This document shows positions 63,894-64,000 of a stretch of 64,000 nucleotides of DNA, piece by piece (positions within the stretch are counted from its first letter, which is position 1; the number at the start of each line of letters is the position of its first letter). The stretch is from Lachnospiraceae bacterium UBA7205. Its GTDB lineage: Bacteria > Bacillota > Clostridia > Lachnospirales > Lachnospiraceae. The stretch lies in NCBI GenBank assembly GCA_002490665.1, contig DKUL01000057.1, positions 124,001 to 188,000 on the forward strand, written 5' to 3'. Position numbers and translations under genes: made by a program. The notes under the pieces are model-generated. The model ran no database searches, had not been told where the DNA came from, and saw only the letters and a list, made by a program, of their open reading frames with translations.

Positions 63894-63902
63894 AGTATAC
63901 CA
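63894..63902 (-). promoter_or_regulatory. extended -10 promoter of gdpP operon
   Basis: TGGTATACT on the minus strand, about 65 bp before the gdpP start, with only a weak -35. No other site is recognised in 63830-64000. Confidence 0.5.
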
Positions 63903-64000
63903 TTAATTCATATAAAGTTCCATAGCGGATTTTGTCTCTTAAAGTCGCAAATCCTAAAAATGTGCATAAATATCAATCAGATTTAACAGGATTTCCACAA

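Noticed and set aside
1..64000. tRNA, rRNA, intact insertion sequence or prophage
   Set aside because: No tRNA- or rRNA-like sequence, complete transposase, integrase or phage structural gene was recognised.

Overview
The window looks like a chromosomal segment of a Gram-positive anaerobe of the Lachnospiraceae/Clostridia type. The evidence is the gdpP-rplI-dnaB order, a MecA-type adaptor, strong GGAGG ribosome binding sites, sigma-A promoters, a membrane-anchored family 18 glycosidase, a CD3324-type regulator, and lipoproteins with no outer-membrane genes. The genus cannot be fixed from the sequence alone.

Left part (1-8.1 kb): the C-terminal signalling half of a chemotaxis receptor; a zinc-type ABC importer operon (adcA-adcC-adcB) behind a consensus promoter with a Fur/Zur-like dyad at the transcription start; a secreted, membrane-anchored GH18 protein; mecA; a small DUF1858 redox protein; and a HicB-like protein with no HicA partner.

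Two giant genes dominate: 8.2-22.1 kb (4652 residues) and 42.8-58.5 kb (5208 residues), both on the minus strand. They are paralogues. Each has a signal peptide, an acidic low-complexity linker, about 2000 residues of immunoglobulin-like (MBG/Big_2/FN3-like) domains, and then about 24 or 29 tandem beta-sandwich repeats that resemble PPC domains. They share a promoter of the same design, and neither shows a recognisable anchor at its C terminus.

Between the giants lie an amino-acid ABC importer (22.6-25.2 kb) and a two-gene operon of a 140-residue protein with a 1699-residue DUF4132-type protein (25.7-31.2 kb). From 31 to 42 kb there is an accessory stretch: regulators, a PIN-domain toxin-antitoxin pair bracketed by 32-bp repeats, orphan hypotheticals, a HAD phosphatase, a membrane-anchored Ntn amide hydrolase, a PBECR-like protein, a GNAT acetyltransferase, an N-terminally truncated class C beta-lactamase-like gene, an Rpn-family remnant, a lipoprotein and a polytopic membrane protein. 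This stretch also contains repeats and decayed genes.

Right part (58.8-63.9 kb): the conserved housekeeping cluster gdpP-rplI-dnaB, extended by a MerR-type coiled-coil protein.

The most unusual signals are the giant gene pair; a three-copy structured element (about 3.45, 31.4 and 42.7 kb) whose outer stem changes sequence but keeps pairing, one copy lying in the zinc-operon leader; a 150-nt nested inverted repeat beside that operon; the minimal DUF4132 operon; and tandem hairpin repeats near 41.8 kb.
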